DNA of 64,000 nucleotides from positions 1 through 64,000 of the forward strand of contig JAGXTI010000034.1 in the NCBI GenBank assembly GCA_018334015.1, given 5' to 3'. Position numbers and translations under genes: made by a program. The notes below the pieces were generated by a model. That model saw only the letters and a program-made list of their open reading frames with translations. It made no database searches and had not been told where the DNA came from. Shown here in pieces: positions 44,235 through 53,158 of this stretch. Positions within the stretch are counted from its first letter, which is position 1. Every line of letters starts with the position of its first letter. Origin of the DNA: Silanimonas sp. GTDB taxonomy: Bacteria > Pseudomonadota > Gammaproteobacteria > Xanthomonadales > Xanthomonadaceae.

Positions 44235-46104
44235 ACCCTTGGGCTCCGGCAGCGAGGCCCCGGCGGCGGCTGCCCCATTCGATGGGCGCGCCTTCGCCCG
44301 TGCGCTCACGCCCGCCCCCGGCGTCTACCGCATGCTCGATGCCGAGGGCGGTGTGCTCTACGTCGGCAAGGCGGCCTCGCTCCGGCAGCGCGTCGCCAGC
44401 TATTTCGGGCGCAGCCCGTCGAGTCCGCGGATCGCCTGGATGGTCTCGCGAATCGCGCGCATCGAAATCACCGTCACCCGCACCGCCAGCGAGGCGCTGA
44501 TCCTCGAGAACCAGCTCATCAAGGCGCTCAAGCCGCGCTTCAACATTTTGATGCGCGACGGCAAGAGCTACCCCAGCCTGCTGCTCACCCGCGAGACCTG
44601 GCCGCGTCTGCTCTACCACCGCGGCCCGCGTTCGCGACCTGGCCGCTACTTCGGGCCTTACCCCGGCGCTTCGGCCGTGCGCGAAACCCAAGAGCGCATG
44701 GCCCGGCTGTTCCGCCTGCGCAGTTGCGAGGACAGCGTGTTCCGCAACCGCACCCGGCCCTGCCTGCAGCACCAGATCGGCCGCTGCGATGCCCCTTGCG
44801 TGGGCCGCATCGACGCTGCCGCCTACGCCGAATCGGTGCGTCGTGCCGCCTTGTTTCTTGATGGCCGCAGCGACGAACTGGTCGATGAACTGGGCAAGGC
44901 CATGGAGGCCGCCAGCGCCGCGCTCGATTTCGAACGCGCCGCCACCTTGCGCGACCAGATCGCCATGCTGCGGCAGGTGCAGGCCCGGCAGTACGTCGAC
45001 GGCGACCGCGCCGAGCTGGACGTGATCGCCTGCGTGCTGGAGGCCGGTCTGGCGGTGGTGCTGGTGCTGGCTTTCCGCGAGGGCGTCAACCACGGCACCC
45101 AGGCCCATCCGGTGCGCGTCGAGGTGGGGGTGGACGCGGCCGAGGTGCTGGGTGCCTTCCTCGCCCAGCACTACGTCGAACTCAAACCGCCGCGCGAACT
45201 GGTGCTGAGCCACGCCCCCGACGATCTCGACCTGCTGCGGGCGGCCCTGGCCGAGCGTGCCGGCCACGCCGTCGAGCTTCGCACCAGCGTCCGTGGCGAG
45301 CGCGCCCGCTACCTCGACATGGCCCTGCGCAACGCCCGCTTGGCATTGGCCAGCGAACAGGCGTCGCAGGCCAGCCAGCAGGTGCGTCTCGACGATCTGC
45401 AGACACTGTTGGGTCTGACCACGCCACCGCTGCGGATCGAATGCTTCGACATCAGCCACACGCTCGGCGAGGCGACGGTGGCGGCGATGGTGGTGTTCGG
45501 CCCGGAAGGCCCGCAGCCGGACCTGTACCGGCGCTACAACATCAGCGGCGTGGTGCCGGGCGACGACTACGCCGCGCTGCGGCAGGCGCTGGAGCGCCGC
45601 TTCCGGCGCGGCATCGAGGAGGGCGTTCTGCCCGACCTGCTGCTGATCGATGGCGGCAGCGGGCAATTGCGCCAGGCCGTCGAGGTGCTCGATGTGCTGG
45701 CGGTGCAGGGCGTGGTGCTGGTCGGGGTGGCCAAGGGTGCCGCCCGACGCGCCGGCGACGAGCGCCTGCTGTTGCCCGATGGCCGCGAACTGCGCCCCGG
45801 TGCGGCCTCGCCGGGCCTGCAACTGGTCCAGCAGGCCCGCGACGAGGCCCACCGTTTCGCCATCACCGGCCACCGACGTCGCCGTCAGAAGGCCCGCGAC
45901 CAGAGCCGGCTGGAGGACATTCCCGGTGTCGGTCCGAAGCGCCGTCAGGCCCTGCTGCGGCATTTCGGCGGCATCAAGGGCATGAAGGACGCCGGCATCG
46001 AGGAACTGGCGCGTGTCGAGGGCGTCAGTGCGGCACTGGCGACACGCATCTATGCTTTCCTGCACGGGCTGCCTGCCCCCGAGAGTTCTGGAGATTTGAT
46101 TTGA
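44227..46104 (+). CDS. uvrC: UvrABC excinuclease subunit C
   Basis: UvrC makes the 3' and 5' incisions in nucleotide excision repair. The 625-aa product has a GIY-YIG domain (PGVYRMLDAEGGVLYVGKA, about 25-110), a UVR motif (about 200-240), the UvrC/RNase H nuclease region (IECFDISHTLGE and LLLIDGGSGQL) and a C-terminal helix-hairpin-helix pair (IPGVGPKRRQALLRHFGG). It overlaps the NHL gene at the start and pgsA at the end, giving the conserved uvrC-pgsA pair. Confidence 0.97.
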   Translation: MTEPLGSGSEAPAAAAPFDGRAFARALTPAPGVYRMLDAEGGVLYVGKAASLRQRVASYFGRSPSSPRIAWMVSRIARIEITVTRTASEALILENQLIKALKPRFNILMRDGKSYPSLLLTRETWPRLLYHRGPRSRPGRYFGPYPGASAVRETQERMARLFRLRSCEDSVFRNRTRPCLQHQIGRCDAPCVGRIDAAAYAESVRRAALFLDGRSDELVDELGKAMEAASAALDFERAATLRDQIAMLRQVQARQYVDGDRAELDVIACVLEAGLAVVLVLAFREGVNHGTQAHPVRVEVGVDAAEVLGAFLAQHYVELKPPRELVLSHAPDDLDLLRAALAERAGHAVELRTSVRGERARYLDMALRNARLALASEQASQASQQVRLDDLQTLLGLTTPPLRIECFDISHTLGEATVAAMVVFGPEGPQPDLYRRYNISGVVPGDDYAALRQALERRFRRGIEEGVLPDLLLIDGGSGQLRQAVEVLDVLAVQGVVLVGVAKGAARRAGDERLLLPDGRELRPGAASPGLQLVQQARDEAHRFAITGHRRRRQKARDQSRLEDIPGVGPKRRQALLRHFGGIKGMKDAGIEELARVEGVSAALATRIYAFLHGLPAPESSGDLI

Positions 46105-46664
46105 TCCTCACCTTGCCGACCGCGCTGACGCTGTTCCGCATCCTGCTCATCCCGGTCATGGTGATCGTGTTCTACCTGCCCTTCGAAGCGGCGAGGCTCT
46201 GGGCCGCGGCGATCTTCACCGTGGGCGCGCTCACCGACGTGCTGGACGGCTGGATCGCCAGGCGTTGGGGCATGGGCTCGGCCTTCGGTGCCTTCCTCGA
46301 TCCTGTCGCCGACAAACTGGCGGTGACCGTCGCCCTGATCCTGGTCGTGCAGGCGCATCCCACACCCTGGCTCGCCCTGCTCGCGGCGGTCATCGTCGGC
46401 CGCGAGATCACCATCTCGGCCCTGCGCGAATGGATGGCCGAGATCGGCGCCCGCGGTGCGGTGGCGGTGGCCTGGGTCGGCAAGCTCAAAACCGTCGTGC
46501 AGATGGTCGCCATCATCGCCCTGCTGCTGGGGCCGGCCCTGCCGCCGCTGCCGGCGCAGCTGGTCGGCGAGTGGCTGCTGGCGTTGGCCGCGGCCCTCAC
46601 CCTGTGGTCGGGCTTCGACTACCTGCGCGCAGCCTGGCCGGCACTTTCCGGCCGACCACGCTGA
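46101..46664 (+). CDS. pgsA: CDP-diacylglycerol-glycerol-3-phosphate 3-phosphatidyltransferase
   Basis: PgsA makes phosphatidylglycerophosphate for PG and cardiolipin. The 187-aa inner-membrane enzyme has the complete CDP-alcohol phosphotransferase motif, D-G-W-I-A-R then G and the two Asp of FLDPVADKLA. The start is TTG 46101, which overlaps the uvrC stop and has GGAGA 6 bases upstream; no ATG is available before the first helix. Confidence 0.94.
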   Translation: MILTLPTALTLFRILLIPVMVIVFYLPFEAARLWAAAIFTVGALTDVLDGWIARRWGMGSAFGAFLDPVADKLAVTVALILVVQAHPTPWLALLAAVIVGREITISALREWMAEIGARGAVAVAWVGKLKTVVQMVAIIALLLGPALPPLPAQLVGEWLLALAAALTLWSGFDYLRAAWPALSGRPR

Positions 46665-46686
46665 GCCCGCAAGCACGGTCGCGCTG

Positions 46687-46714
46687 TTGACATGCGGTCG
46701 TGGATCGCCATAAT
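46687..46714 (+). promoter_or_regulatory. Promoter of the tRNA-Gly/tRNA-Cys unit
   Basis: TTGACA (46687-46692) and CATAAT (46709-46714) are 16 bases apart, placing transcription initiation a few bases before the tRNA-Gly at 46728. A G+C-rich stretch follows the -10. Confidence 0.7.
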
Positions 46715-46727
46715 ACGCTTCTCCGGT

Positions 46728-46803
<76 letters not shown>

Positions 46804-46811
46804 GTTTTCCC

Positions 46812-46841
46812 AGACCTCGGCTTGCCGGGGTCTTGTTTTTT
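46812..46841 (+). terminator. Terminator between tRNA-Gly and tRNA-Cys
   Basis: AGACC-TCGG stem pairs with CCG-GGGTCT around GCTTG-type loop bases, then TTGTTTTTT. It would reduce readthrough from tRNA-Gly into tRNA-Cys, only 6 bases after its end, unless the tRNAs are processed from one precursor. Confidence 0.65.
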
Positions 46842-46847
46842 CGGCGG

Positions 46848-46921
46848 GGCCTGGTGGCAGAGTGGTCATGCAGCGGACTGCAAATCCGCGTACGCCGGTT
46901 CAATTCCGACCCAGGCCTCCA
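46848..46921 (+). tRNA. tRNA-Cys(GCA)
   Basis: A 74-nt cloverleaf with acceptor GGCCTGG/CCAGGCC, anticodon stem GCGGA/TCCGC around CTGCAAA (anticodon GCA), TTCAATTCC T-arm and encoded CCA. It corresponds to E. coli cysT. Confidence 0.97.
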
Positions 46922-46947
46922 CCGAACCTTGCGCATCAAGCGCTTCG

Positions 46948-46971
46948 AACCCCGCTCCGGCGGGGTTTTTT
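46948..46971 (+). terminator. Intrinsic terminator after tRNA-Cys
   Basis: CCCCGC (46950-46955) pairs with GCGGGG (46960-46965) over TCCG and is followed by TTTTTT (46966-46971). It also ends 2 bases before the stop codon of the convergent gene at 46973; that gene would read the A-rich complement. Confidence 0.85.
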
Positions 46972-46972
46972 C

Positions 46973-48070
46973 TCAGGTGCCCTGGTCGATGACCTCGACC
47001 GGCAGTGGCAGGCCGCCCTCGCCTCCGAGGCCGCGCAGAGCCGCGCTTCCCAGCACCGGGTCAAAACCCTGCGCCGCCATCCAGGCGTCGTTGTAGTAGG
47101 TGTCGAGGTAGCGCTCGCCGCCGTCGCAGATCAGGGTGACGACTGCACCGGTCTCGCCCCGGGCCCGCATCTCGCCCATCACCTGCAGCGCACCGACGAA
47201 GTTCGTGCCGGTGGAGCCGCCGACCTTCCTTCCCAGCAGGCCTTCGAGTGCGCGCATCGCGGCCAGGCTCAGGGCGTCGGGCACCTTGATCATCCGGTCG
47301 ATGGTGTCGGGCAGGAAGCTCGCTTCGACGATCGGCCGGCCGATGCCTTCGATGCGTGAACCGCGGTCGAGGCGGTGGCAACGCTTGCGGTCCTTGTAGG
47401 CGTCGAAGAACACCGAGTACTCCGGGTCGACCACGGCGAGCCGCGTGCAGGCCTTGCGGCCGGGCTGGTAGCGGATGTAGCGGCCGATGGTGGCGGCGGT
47501 GCCGCCGGTGCCGGCCGAAACCACGATCCAAGCCGGGCAGGGGTGGGGTTCAAGCGCGAGCTGCTGGAAGATCGACTCGGCGATGTTGTTGTTGCCACGC
47601 CAGTCGGTGGCGCGTTCGGCGTAGGTGAACTGGTCCATGAAATGGCCGCCGAGTTCGGCCGCCAGCCTCCGCGAGGCCGCACTCACGTCGGCGCCTTCGA
47701 TCATGTGGCAGCGGCCGCCGTAGAACTCGATGCGGGCGATCTTCTCGCGCGAGGTGGTGCTGGGCATCACCGCGATGAAGGGCAGGCCGACAAGCCGCGC
47801 GAAGTAGGCCTCGGAAACGGCGGTGCTGCCGCTGCTGGCCTCGATCACGGTCTGGCCCTCGCGCAGCCAGCCGTTGCAGAGCGCGTAGAGGAACAGCGAG
47901 CGCGCCAGCCGATGCTTGAGGCTGCCGGTGGGGTGCGAGCTCTCGTCCTTGAAGTAGAGCGGGATGCCGGGGTAGGCCGGCAGGTCGAGGCGAACCAGGT
48001 GGGTGTCGGCCGAGCGTTGGAAATCGGCATCGAGCGCCGCGATGGCGGCATTGACCCAGGGGCGGGACAT
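46973..48070 (-). CDS. PLP-dependent cysteine synthase family protein (Cds1-like)
   Basis: A 365-aa fold-type II PLP enzyme. The Schiff-base Lys is in [13 protein letters not shown], the PLP phosphate loop is [28 protein letters not shown] contacts the substrate carboxylate, and [12 protein letters not shown] lies near the C-terminus. It resembles the long 'PLP-dependent cysteine synthase family' (fungal Cds1-like, cysteine desulfhydrase) rather than CysK or CysM. Reaction direction is uncertain. ATG 48070 begins the fold. It is the last gene of the GntR-ABC operon, 52 bases after the DUF2884 lipoprotein. Confidence 0.85.
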   Translation of the reverse strand: MSRPWVNAAIAALDADFQRSADTHLVRLDLPAYPGIPLYFKDESSHPTGSLKHRLARSLFLYALCNGWLREGQTVIEASSGSTAVSEAYFARLVGLPFIAVMPSTTSREKIARIEFYGGRCHMIEGADVSAASRRLAAELGGHFMDQFTYAERATDWRGNNNIAESIFQQLALEPHPCPAWIVVSAGTGGTAATIGRYIRYQPGRKACTRLAVVDPEYSVFFDAYKDRKRCHRLDRGSRIEGIGRPIVEASFLPDTIDRMIKVPDALSLAAMRALEGLLGRKVGGSTGTNFVGALQVMGEMRARGETGAVVTLICDGGERYLDTYYNDAWMAAQGFDPVLGSAALRGLGGEGGLPLPVEVIDQGT

Positions 48071-48122
48071 GGCGGGCGGGCCTGTGGCTGGACAGGCCCG
48101 CATTCTCACCGATCGCGCGGGC

Positions 48123-48740
48123 TTACTGCGGTGCGGCCGGGGCGGCGGCCTCGCCGGTGGCCGCTTCGCCACAATCGATGCTGGCCGCGATCGGCCGGGC
48201 GTAGGGGGCGAACTCGGGCAGGATCGCCGCCAGTTGCGCCTGCGCCGCCGTCAACCGCTCGACCTGCTGGCACAGGTCCTGGGCGCTGGCCTGGATTTTC
48301 TGCGCTTCCGCCGTCACCGCCGCGGTCGTGGCTTCGGTGCCGATGAGCAGGCCGGCGACGGCCTGCGAGACGGCCTGACCGGCGAGGGCGATGCCGTCCT
48401 GGCCGAGGTTCATGCCGGCATCGGCGGCCTTGAGGGTCTCGCTGCGGAAGCTCAGCACCGCTATGCGCTGGGCTTCGGTGAGCGGCAGCGGCAGGCCGTT
48501 AACCAGCCAGTCGCCCTGCGGGGTGATCTCGACCTTGGGCAGTTCGCCACCCCCCAGCGTGAGGTTGCTCTCGTGCAATCTCTGCCGGGCGGCGGCGATC
48601 GAATCGGCGGCGGCACCGGCTTGCGCGGTGGCCGCCTCGATGCTCTGGCGGGCTTCGGCGGCGGCCTGTTCGACCTGCTCGCTGCAGGCGGTGCTGGCGA
48701 GGGCCAAGGCGATGACGATGGCGCTGCGGTGGCGGTTCAT
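48123..48740 (-). CDS. DUF2884 (YggN-like) periplasmic lipoprotein
   Basis: A 205-aa exported protein. The signal peptide ends STAC-SEQ; this gives a Cys at the cleavage point but the -3 residue is Ser, so the lipobox is weak. A coiled-coil rich in Ala, Gln and Glu follows, then [23 protein letters not shown], the DUF2884/YggN motif, and a final Cys-containing segment. Function unknown. It sits between the ABC permease and the cysteine-synthase-like gene on the same strand. Confidence 0.78.
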   Translation of the reverse strand: MNRHRSAIVIALALASTACSEQVEQAAAEARQSIEAATAQAGAAADSIAAARQRLHESNLTLGGGELPKVEITPQGDWLVNGLPLPLTEAQRIAVLSFRSETLKAADAGMNLGQDGIALAGQAVSQAVAGLLIGTEATTAAVTAEAQKIQASAQDLCQQVERLTAAQAQLAAILPEFAPYARPIAASIDCGEAATGEAAAPAAPQ

Positions 48741-48775
48741 GGTGAAGCTCCGGTGCGTGAACGAAAAATCGGGGA

Positions 48776-49741
48776 TCAGGCGGCGTCTTCGCGCCAGCGG
48801 CGCAGACGGATGGCGAGGGCGATCAGGCCGGCGGCGACGATCAGGCCGATCCACAGCGCGGGCGAAGTCAGCGTGGCATAACTCTTGGCCACGAGGCTCA
48901 GGGCATCGGCCTGCGCGGGTTCGAGGGCATCGATCGATACCCCGTCGCCGGCAAAAGCGAACCACAGGCCGGGCACGAAACCACCGAACAGCCGGCCGAC
49001 CACGTTCTCCCAGAACCAGTCGCCGCCGAGCTGGCGGTTGAACATCGCCTCCTGCCACGACACCAGGATGCCGGCGAACACCGGTATGCCGATGGCCCAG
49101 AGCAGGGGCGCGCGTCGGGCCCAGGCCGAGACGGCCATGCACCAGGCGATGCTGGGCAAGGCCCACAGCGCGTACACCGGCAGCAGCGCCAGCACGGCCA
49201 GCGGGGCGAGCTGGAAATCGGCATTGGCCAGCAGCCGGGGCAGGATGCCGCTCCCCAGTGCCGACATCGTGCCGGCGATGGCGATGGCCACGAGCATGCC
49301 GACCGCGATGCCGACGAGGGCGGCGAGCAGGGGCGTCACGATGGCGATCGACACCAGTTTGGACAGGACCGTGGCGCTGTTCGAGACCGGCATCGAGGCC
49401 CAGAACAGCACGCTGCGGTCGCGGCGGTCGTCGTAGAGCGAGCCCAGGGCATAGAACAGAACCACGAAGGCCAGCACGATGGCCAGCGGCAGCATCGAGG
49501 GCAGCACGGCCGCGGCCAGGCCCTCGGCGATCGCGGCCTGCGCCGCAGGATCGATCGCCGGGTTGGCGGGCAGGAGGGGCTGGCCGTTGATGCGGAGCTC
49601 GCCGCCGTTGGCGAACAGGCCGATCACGATGCTGGCCGCGACCAGGGCCAGCATCAGGCCGCCCACCGCCAGCGGCGTCCAGAGCATGTCGCCGCGGTGC
49701 TCCCAGAACTCGCGCTTGAGCAGGGTGATGAAGGTGTTCAT
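48776..49741 (-). CDS. ABC-2 type transporter permease
   Basis: A 321-aa inner-membrane protein with about six helices and a large extracytoplasmic loop after helix 1 (ANGGELRINGQPLLPANP). Segments FVVLFYALGSLYDDRRDRSVLFWASMPVS are typical of ABC-2/GldA-GldF-like permeases. Its ATG overlaps the stop of the ATPase gene. Substrate unknown; YtrA-controlled ABC systems often respond to envelope-active antibiotics. Confidence 0.9.
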   Translation of the reverse strand: MNTFITLLKREFWEHRGDMLWTPLAVGGLMLALVAASIVIGLFANGGELRINGQPLLPANPAIDPAAQAAIAEGLAAAVLPSMLPLAIVLAFVVLFYALGSLYDDRRDRSVLFWASMPVSNSATVLSKLVSIAIVTPLLAALVGIAVGMLVAIAIAGTMSALGSGILPRLLANADFQLAPLAVLALLPVYALWALPSIAWCMAVSAWARRAPLLWAIGIPVFAGILVSWQEAMFNRQLGGDWFWENVVGRLFGGFVPGLWFAFAGDGVSIDALEPAQADALSLVAKSYATLTSPALWIGLIVAAGLIALAIRLRRWREDAA

Positions 49742-50598
49742 GGTTGGCCTCCTTTCATCGTGGCGACGAACAGGTCGGCCACGCCGGGCGTGCGGATCTC
49801 GCCCAGGGCCTGCAGGCGTTCACGCGGCTGGCCATCGAACAGAAAGACGCTTCTGCCGAACAGGCTGCGCTCGTCGAGCGGGCCGAGTTGGCGTGCGGCT
49901 TCGGCGTGTTCGCCGCTGGCCAGGAGTTCGGTGAAGCGCTCGCCCACCTCGTCCATCGTCGCCTGCAGCACCAGCCGGCCGTCGCGGATGAAGATGAGGT
50001 CGGTGAGGATGTGCTCGATCTCCTCGACCTGGTGGGTGGTGACGAGCAGGGTCTTTTCCGCGTCGTGGTAGCGCTCCAGCAGGTCCTTGTAGAACTGCTT
50101 GCGGTAGAGGATGTCGAGGCCGAGCGTGGGTTCGTCGAGCACCAGCAGGCGGGCGTCGATCGCCATCACCAGTGCCAGGTGCAGTTGTGTCACCATGCCC
50201 TTCGACATCTGCCGCACTTTCATCTTCGGGATGAGCCGGGTCTGGGCCAGAAAGCTCTCGCACTTGGCGCGGTCGAAACGCGGGTGCACACCGGCGACGT
50301 AATCGACGGCCTGGGCAACGCTGATCCAGCGCGGCAGCACCGCCACGTCGGCGATGAAGCAGACCTGCGCCATCAGGGCGCCACGCTGGCGGCGCGGGTC
50401 GAGACCCAGCACCGCGAGTTCGCCCTCGCAATCGATCAGGCCGAGAATGGCCTTCAGCGTGGTGGTCTTGCCCGAGCCGTTGGGCCCGACCAGGCCGACG
50501 ATGCGGCCGGGGGCGATGTCGAGGTCGATGCCATCGACGGCGACTGCACGCCCGTAGCGTTTGCTCAGGCCCCGGGCGCGGACGATGGGGGTGCTCAT
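49738..50598 (-). CDS. ABC transporter ATP-binding protein
   Basis: A 286-aa ATPase with Walker A GPNGSGKTT, signature variant MSKGMVTQL (in place of LSGGQ), Walker B LLVLDEPTLGLD and H-loop THQVEEIE. The weak signature is common in the YtrB/CcmA group. The C-terminal extension (about residues 220-286) is also seen in that group. It overlaps the GntR gene and the permease gene by 4 bases each, so all three are coupled. Confidence 0.94.
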   Translation of the reverse strand: MSTPIVRARGLSKRYGRAVAVDGIDLDIAPGRIVGLVGPNGSGKTTTLKAILGLIDCEGELAVLGLDPRRQRGALMAQVCFIADVAVLPRWISVAQAVDYVAGVHPRFDRAKCESFLAQTRLIPKMKVRQMSKGMVTQLHLALVMAIDARLLVLDEPTLGLDILYRKQFYKDLLERYHDAEKTLLVTTHQVEEIEHILTDLIFIRDGRLVLQATMDEVGERFTELLASGEHAEAARQLGPLDERSLFGRSVFLFDGQPRERLQALGEIRTPGVADLFVATMKGGQP

Positions 50599-50969
50599 GG
50601 TTCGGATTCTCCGGTGCCGGGGCGGTTGGCGAGCAGGGCCTCGGGGCGCAGGCCGAGGCGTTCGATACGCGCCCGCACCTGCGGCCATTCGGTCTGGAGG
50701 AAGCGTTCGCGCTCGGAGCGCAGCAGCATTTCGCGGGCGCCCTCGACGACGTACATGCCAAGGCCCCGGCGCTTTTCCACCAGGGCCTCGTCGGCGAGTT
50801 CCTGGTAGGCCCGCGAGACGGTGATCGGATTGATCTGGAACTCGGCCGCGACCTGGCGGACCGAGGGCAGGGCATCGCCCGGTTTCAGTTCACCGTCGAG
50901 CACCATGGCCACCACCCGCGCTTTGAGCTGGCGGTAGATCGGCGTGCCCTCATGCCAGACGAAGCTCAT
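50595..50969 (-). CDS. GntR family regulator, YtrA subfamily
   Basis: A 124-aa regulator with only a winged-helix domain (PIYRQLKARVVAMVLDGELK, LPSVRQVAAEFQINPITVSRAYQELADEALVEKRRG) and a short two-helix dimerisation tail, the YtrA layout. Such repressors control the ABC genes that follow and are released by envelope stress. A palindrome overlapping its own -10 (51044-51071) supports autoregulation. ATG 50969 fits the family length; the frame opens further upstream. Confidence 0.95.
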   Translation of the reverse strand: MSFVWHEGTPIYRQLKARVVAMVLDGELKPGDALPSVRQVAAEFQINPITVSRAYQELADEALVEKRRGLGMYVVEGAREMLLRSERERFLQTEWPQVRARIERLGLRPEALLANRPGTGESEP

Positions 50970-51043
50970 CCAGAGCTTCTCCCGGTGGCGGCGCCGGCAG
51001 CTGGTGTGGGCGGTACGAAGGTCGGGCGCATGGGCAGGCAACG

Positions 51044-51071
51044 CTGGTGTTGTAGTGAACCATAACACCAG
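51044..51071. promoter_or_regulatory. Palindromic operator upstream of the GntR gene
   Basis: CTGGTGTT (51044-51051) and AACACCAG (51064-51071) are perfect inverted repeats separated by 12 bases. The right arm and spacer overlap the -10 of the minus-strand promoter, so a bound dimer would block it. It is the only such repeat seen in this gap and is probably the binding site of the YtrA-type regulator. Confidence 0.65.
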
Positions 51072-51087
51072 GGTTCGGCACCGTCAA
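51059..51087 (-). promoter_or_regulatory. Promoter of the GntR-ABC operon
   Basis: On the minus strand TTGACG (51087-51082) and TATGGT (51064-51059) are separated by 17 bases. Transcription would start about 51052, giving an 80-nt leader before ATG 50969. Confidence 0.65.
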
Positions 51088-51158
51088 CACCTTCTGCACC
51101 TTTTTGCGGTGACACTCTGCCGCTCTGCTGGCTTTCGCCGGTCATCGGGAGGACAAAC

Positions 51159-51731
51159 ATGCGTACGACGACCTTGGCACGCTTCGGCGTGGCCTTTCTG
51201 GCGCTGGGACTGGCCGGCACCTTGGCTGCCAGCGTGCTGGACCACAGCTTCCGCCGGCTGGCTTCGCCGGAGCGGGTGCATCTCGGCGAGGCCTTCGGCG
51301 GTCAGGTGCTGCTGGTGGTCAACACCGCCAGCAAATGCGGTTTCACGCCGCAGTACGAGGGCCTCGAAGCCCTGCATCAGGAGTTTTCGGCCCGCGGTTT
51401 CGCGGTGCTCGGCTTCCCGTCCAACGATTTCATGGGTCAGGAGCCGGGCACCGAGGAGGAGATCCGCGAGTTCTGCACGCTCAATTTCGGCGTGCAGTTC
51501 CCGATGTTCGAGCGGGTGGTGGTGCGCGGCCGCGAGGCCAACCCGTTCTTCCGTGAGCTGGCCGCCGCTGCCGGCGAGGCACCGCGCTGGAACTTCCACA
51601 AGTACCTGGTCGGCCGCAACGGCGAGGTGCTGGACAGCTTCGGCAGCCGGGTGCGGCCGGAGGATCCCGAACTGCGGGCCGCGGTGATGCGAGCTCTGGA
51701 GGCGCCGCGACCGGCCACCCACACGCCATGA
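51159..51731 (+). CDS. Periplasmic glutathione peroxidase (Cys type)
   Basis: The 190-aa product has an N-terminal hydrophobic segment (RFGVAFLALGLAGTLAASV) that looks like a signal peptide or anchor, then a glutathione-peroxidase fold with the peroxidatic Cys60 in NTASKCGFTPQYEGL, Gln94 in FPSNDFMGQEPG and WNFHKYLV. Bacterial Cys-type members usually take electrons from thioredoxin rather than glutathione. GGGAGG lies 7 bases before the ATG. DUF3429 starts within its stop codon. Confidence 0.93.
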   Translation: MRTTTLARFGVAFLALGLAGTLAASVLDHSFRRLASPERVHLGEAFGGQVLLVVNTASKCGFTPQYEGLEALHQEFSARGFAVLGFPSNDFMGQEPGTEEEIREFCTLNFGVQFPMFERVVVRGREANPFFRELAAAAGEAPRWNFHKYLVGRNGEVLDSFGSRVRPEDPELRAAVMRALEAPRPATHTP

Positions 51732-52249
51732 GGCCGGAGCCGCAGCCCCCGGAGATCGATCAGGCCACCCTGCGGCGCGAGTTCCGGGCGCTTCAGGACC
51801 TGCACCAGCCGCCACTTCCGGCTCTGGCCTGGCGGCTCGGCTGGGCCGGCTTGCTGCCCTTCTTTCTGGCCTTGGGCTTCTGGGCTTGGGGTTTGGCCGA
51901 TGCTCGGCCGGATCTGGTCGGCCCGGCTCAAAACGCTTTCCTGTTCTATTCAGCGGTGATCCTGAGCTTTCTGGGCGGCCTGCGCTGGGGCCGGGTGATG
52001 AGCGCCGGGGGCCTGCCTTCCGGCTACGTGCTGGCGGTGCTGCCGAGCCTCTGGGCCTTCCCGGCCCTGTTCCTGCCGCCCCTGCAGGCGGTGATGGCGC
52101 TGGGCATCGGCTTTGCCCTGGCGCTGTGGTTCGACACCCGCGCCGACACCCTGCCGGCCACACCGGGCTTCAGGCAAATGCGCCGCCGCCTGAGCCTCGT
52201 GGTGATCGCCGCGCACCTGCTCGCCTTGCCTTTGGCTTGGCAGTCCTGA
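51728..52249 (+). CDS. DUF3429 membrane protein
   Basis: A 173-aa protein with about four or five hydrophobic segments. The LFYSAVILSFLGGLRWG motif, with conserved Ser, Gly and Arg, identifies DUF3429; function unknown. It overlaps the glutathione peroxidase stop (ATGA). Confidence 0.88.
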   Translation: MRPEPQPPEIDQATLRREFRALQDLHQPPLPALAWRLGWAGLLPFFLALGFWAWGLADARPDLVGPAQNAFLFYSAVILSFLGGLRWGRVMSAGGLPSGYVLAVLPSLWAFPALFLPPLQAVMALGIGFALALWFDTRADTLPATPGFRQMRRRLSLVVIAAHLLALPLAWQS

Positions 52250-52335
52250 ATCCGCATTGCCGAAAACCGTTGCCGGCCCGACAATGGGCGGCCCGTTGCG
52301 CCGCAGCGGTCCCCATTCCCGGAGTTCCGACCCCC

Positions 52336-53127
52336 ATGCTGAACACCCGTCGCTTCGCCACCCGCACCGTCCTTGGTCTTTGCGTCTTCGCCGCCGCCGG
52401 CATTGCGTTCGCGCAGGCTCCGCAGGCCGCCGCACCGGCGCCTGCTGCACCCGCCACCCTGCAGCTCCCGGCGGTGGAAGGGCTGCGCACCGACAACGAG
52501 AAGATCAGCTACATGATCGGCCTGCAGATGGCCAACAGCCTGACCCAGGTCAGGGAATACGTCGATGTGCCGACCCTGACCCGCGCCATCCAGGCCGGGC
52601 TGAGCGGCGAAGGCAAGCTGATGACCGATGCTCAGGCGCAGCAGGTCGGCATGGCCTTCGGCCAGTTCCTGCAGCAGCGTGAAGCAGCGCGTCGCGCCGA
52701 GCTGGGCGCCCAGCAACGCGCCGAAGGCGAGCGGTTCCTCGCCCAGAACAAGACCCGCCAGGGCGTGCGCACCACGGCCAGCGGCCTGCAGTACCAGATC
52801 GTCCGCGCCGGCTCCGGCCCGCGTCCGACCGCCGCCGACACGGTCACCGTCCACTACCGCGGCACCCTGCTCGACGGCACCGAGTTCGACAGCTCCTACG
52901 CCCGCAACGAGCCGGCCACCTTCCCGCTCTCCGGCGTGATCCCGGGTTGGACCGAGGGCGTTTCGATGATGCCGGTCGGCTCCAAGTACATTTTCTGGAT
53001 CCCGTCGGCCCTGGCCTACGGCGAGAACGGCGCCGGTGCCGACATCCCGCCGAACGCCACCCTGAAATTCGAAGTCGAACTGCTCGACATCGTTTCGCCG
53101 CAAGCGCCGGCCGCGCCCGCGCAGTAA
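52336..53127 (+). CDS. FKBP-type peptidyl-prolyl isomerase (FkpA/Mip-like)
   Basis: A 263-aa periplasmic foldase. A signal peptide ends near [11 protein letters not shown], followed by an Ala/Pro linker, a helical dimerisation domain ([11 protein letters not shown] ... RFLAQNKTR, about residues 55-145) and a C-terminal FKBP domain ([47 protein letters not shown]) with the active-site aromatic residues present. GGAG is 14 bases before the ATG, rather distant. Confidence 0.95.
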   Translation: MLNTRRFATRTVLGLCVFAAAGIAFAQAPQAAAPAPAAPATLQLPAVEGLRTDNEKISYMIGLQMANSLTQVREYVDVPTLTRAIQAGLSGEGKLMTDAQAQQVGMAFGQFLQQREAARRAELGAQQRAEGERFLAQNKTRQGVRTTASGLQYQIVRAGSGPRPTAADTVTVHYRGTLLDGTEFDSSYARNEPATFPLSGVIPGWTEGVSMMPVGSKYIFWIPSALAYGENGAGADIPPNATLKFEVELLDIVSPQAPAAPAQ

Positions 53128-53158
53128 GACCCGGGCCGGCGTTCCAAGGGAGGCGCGG

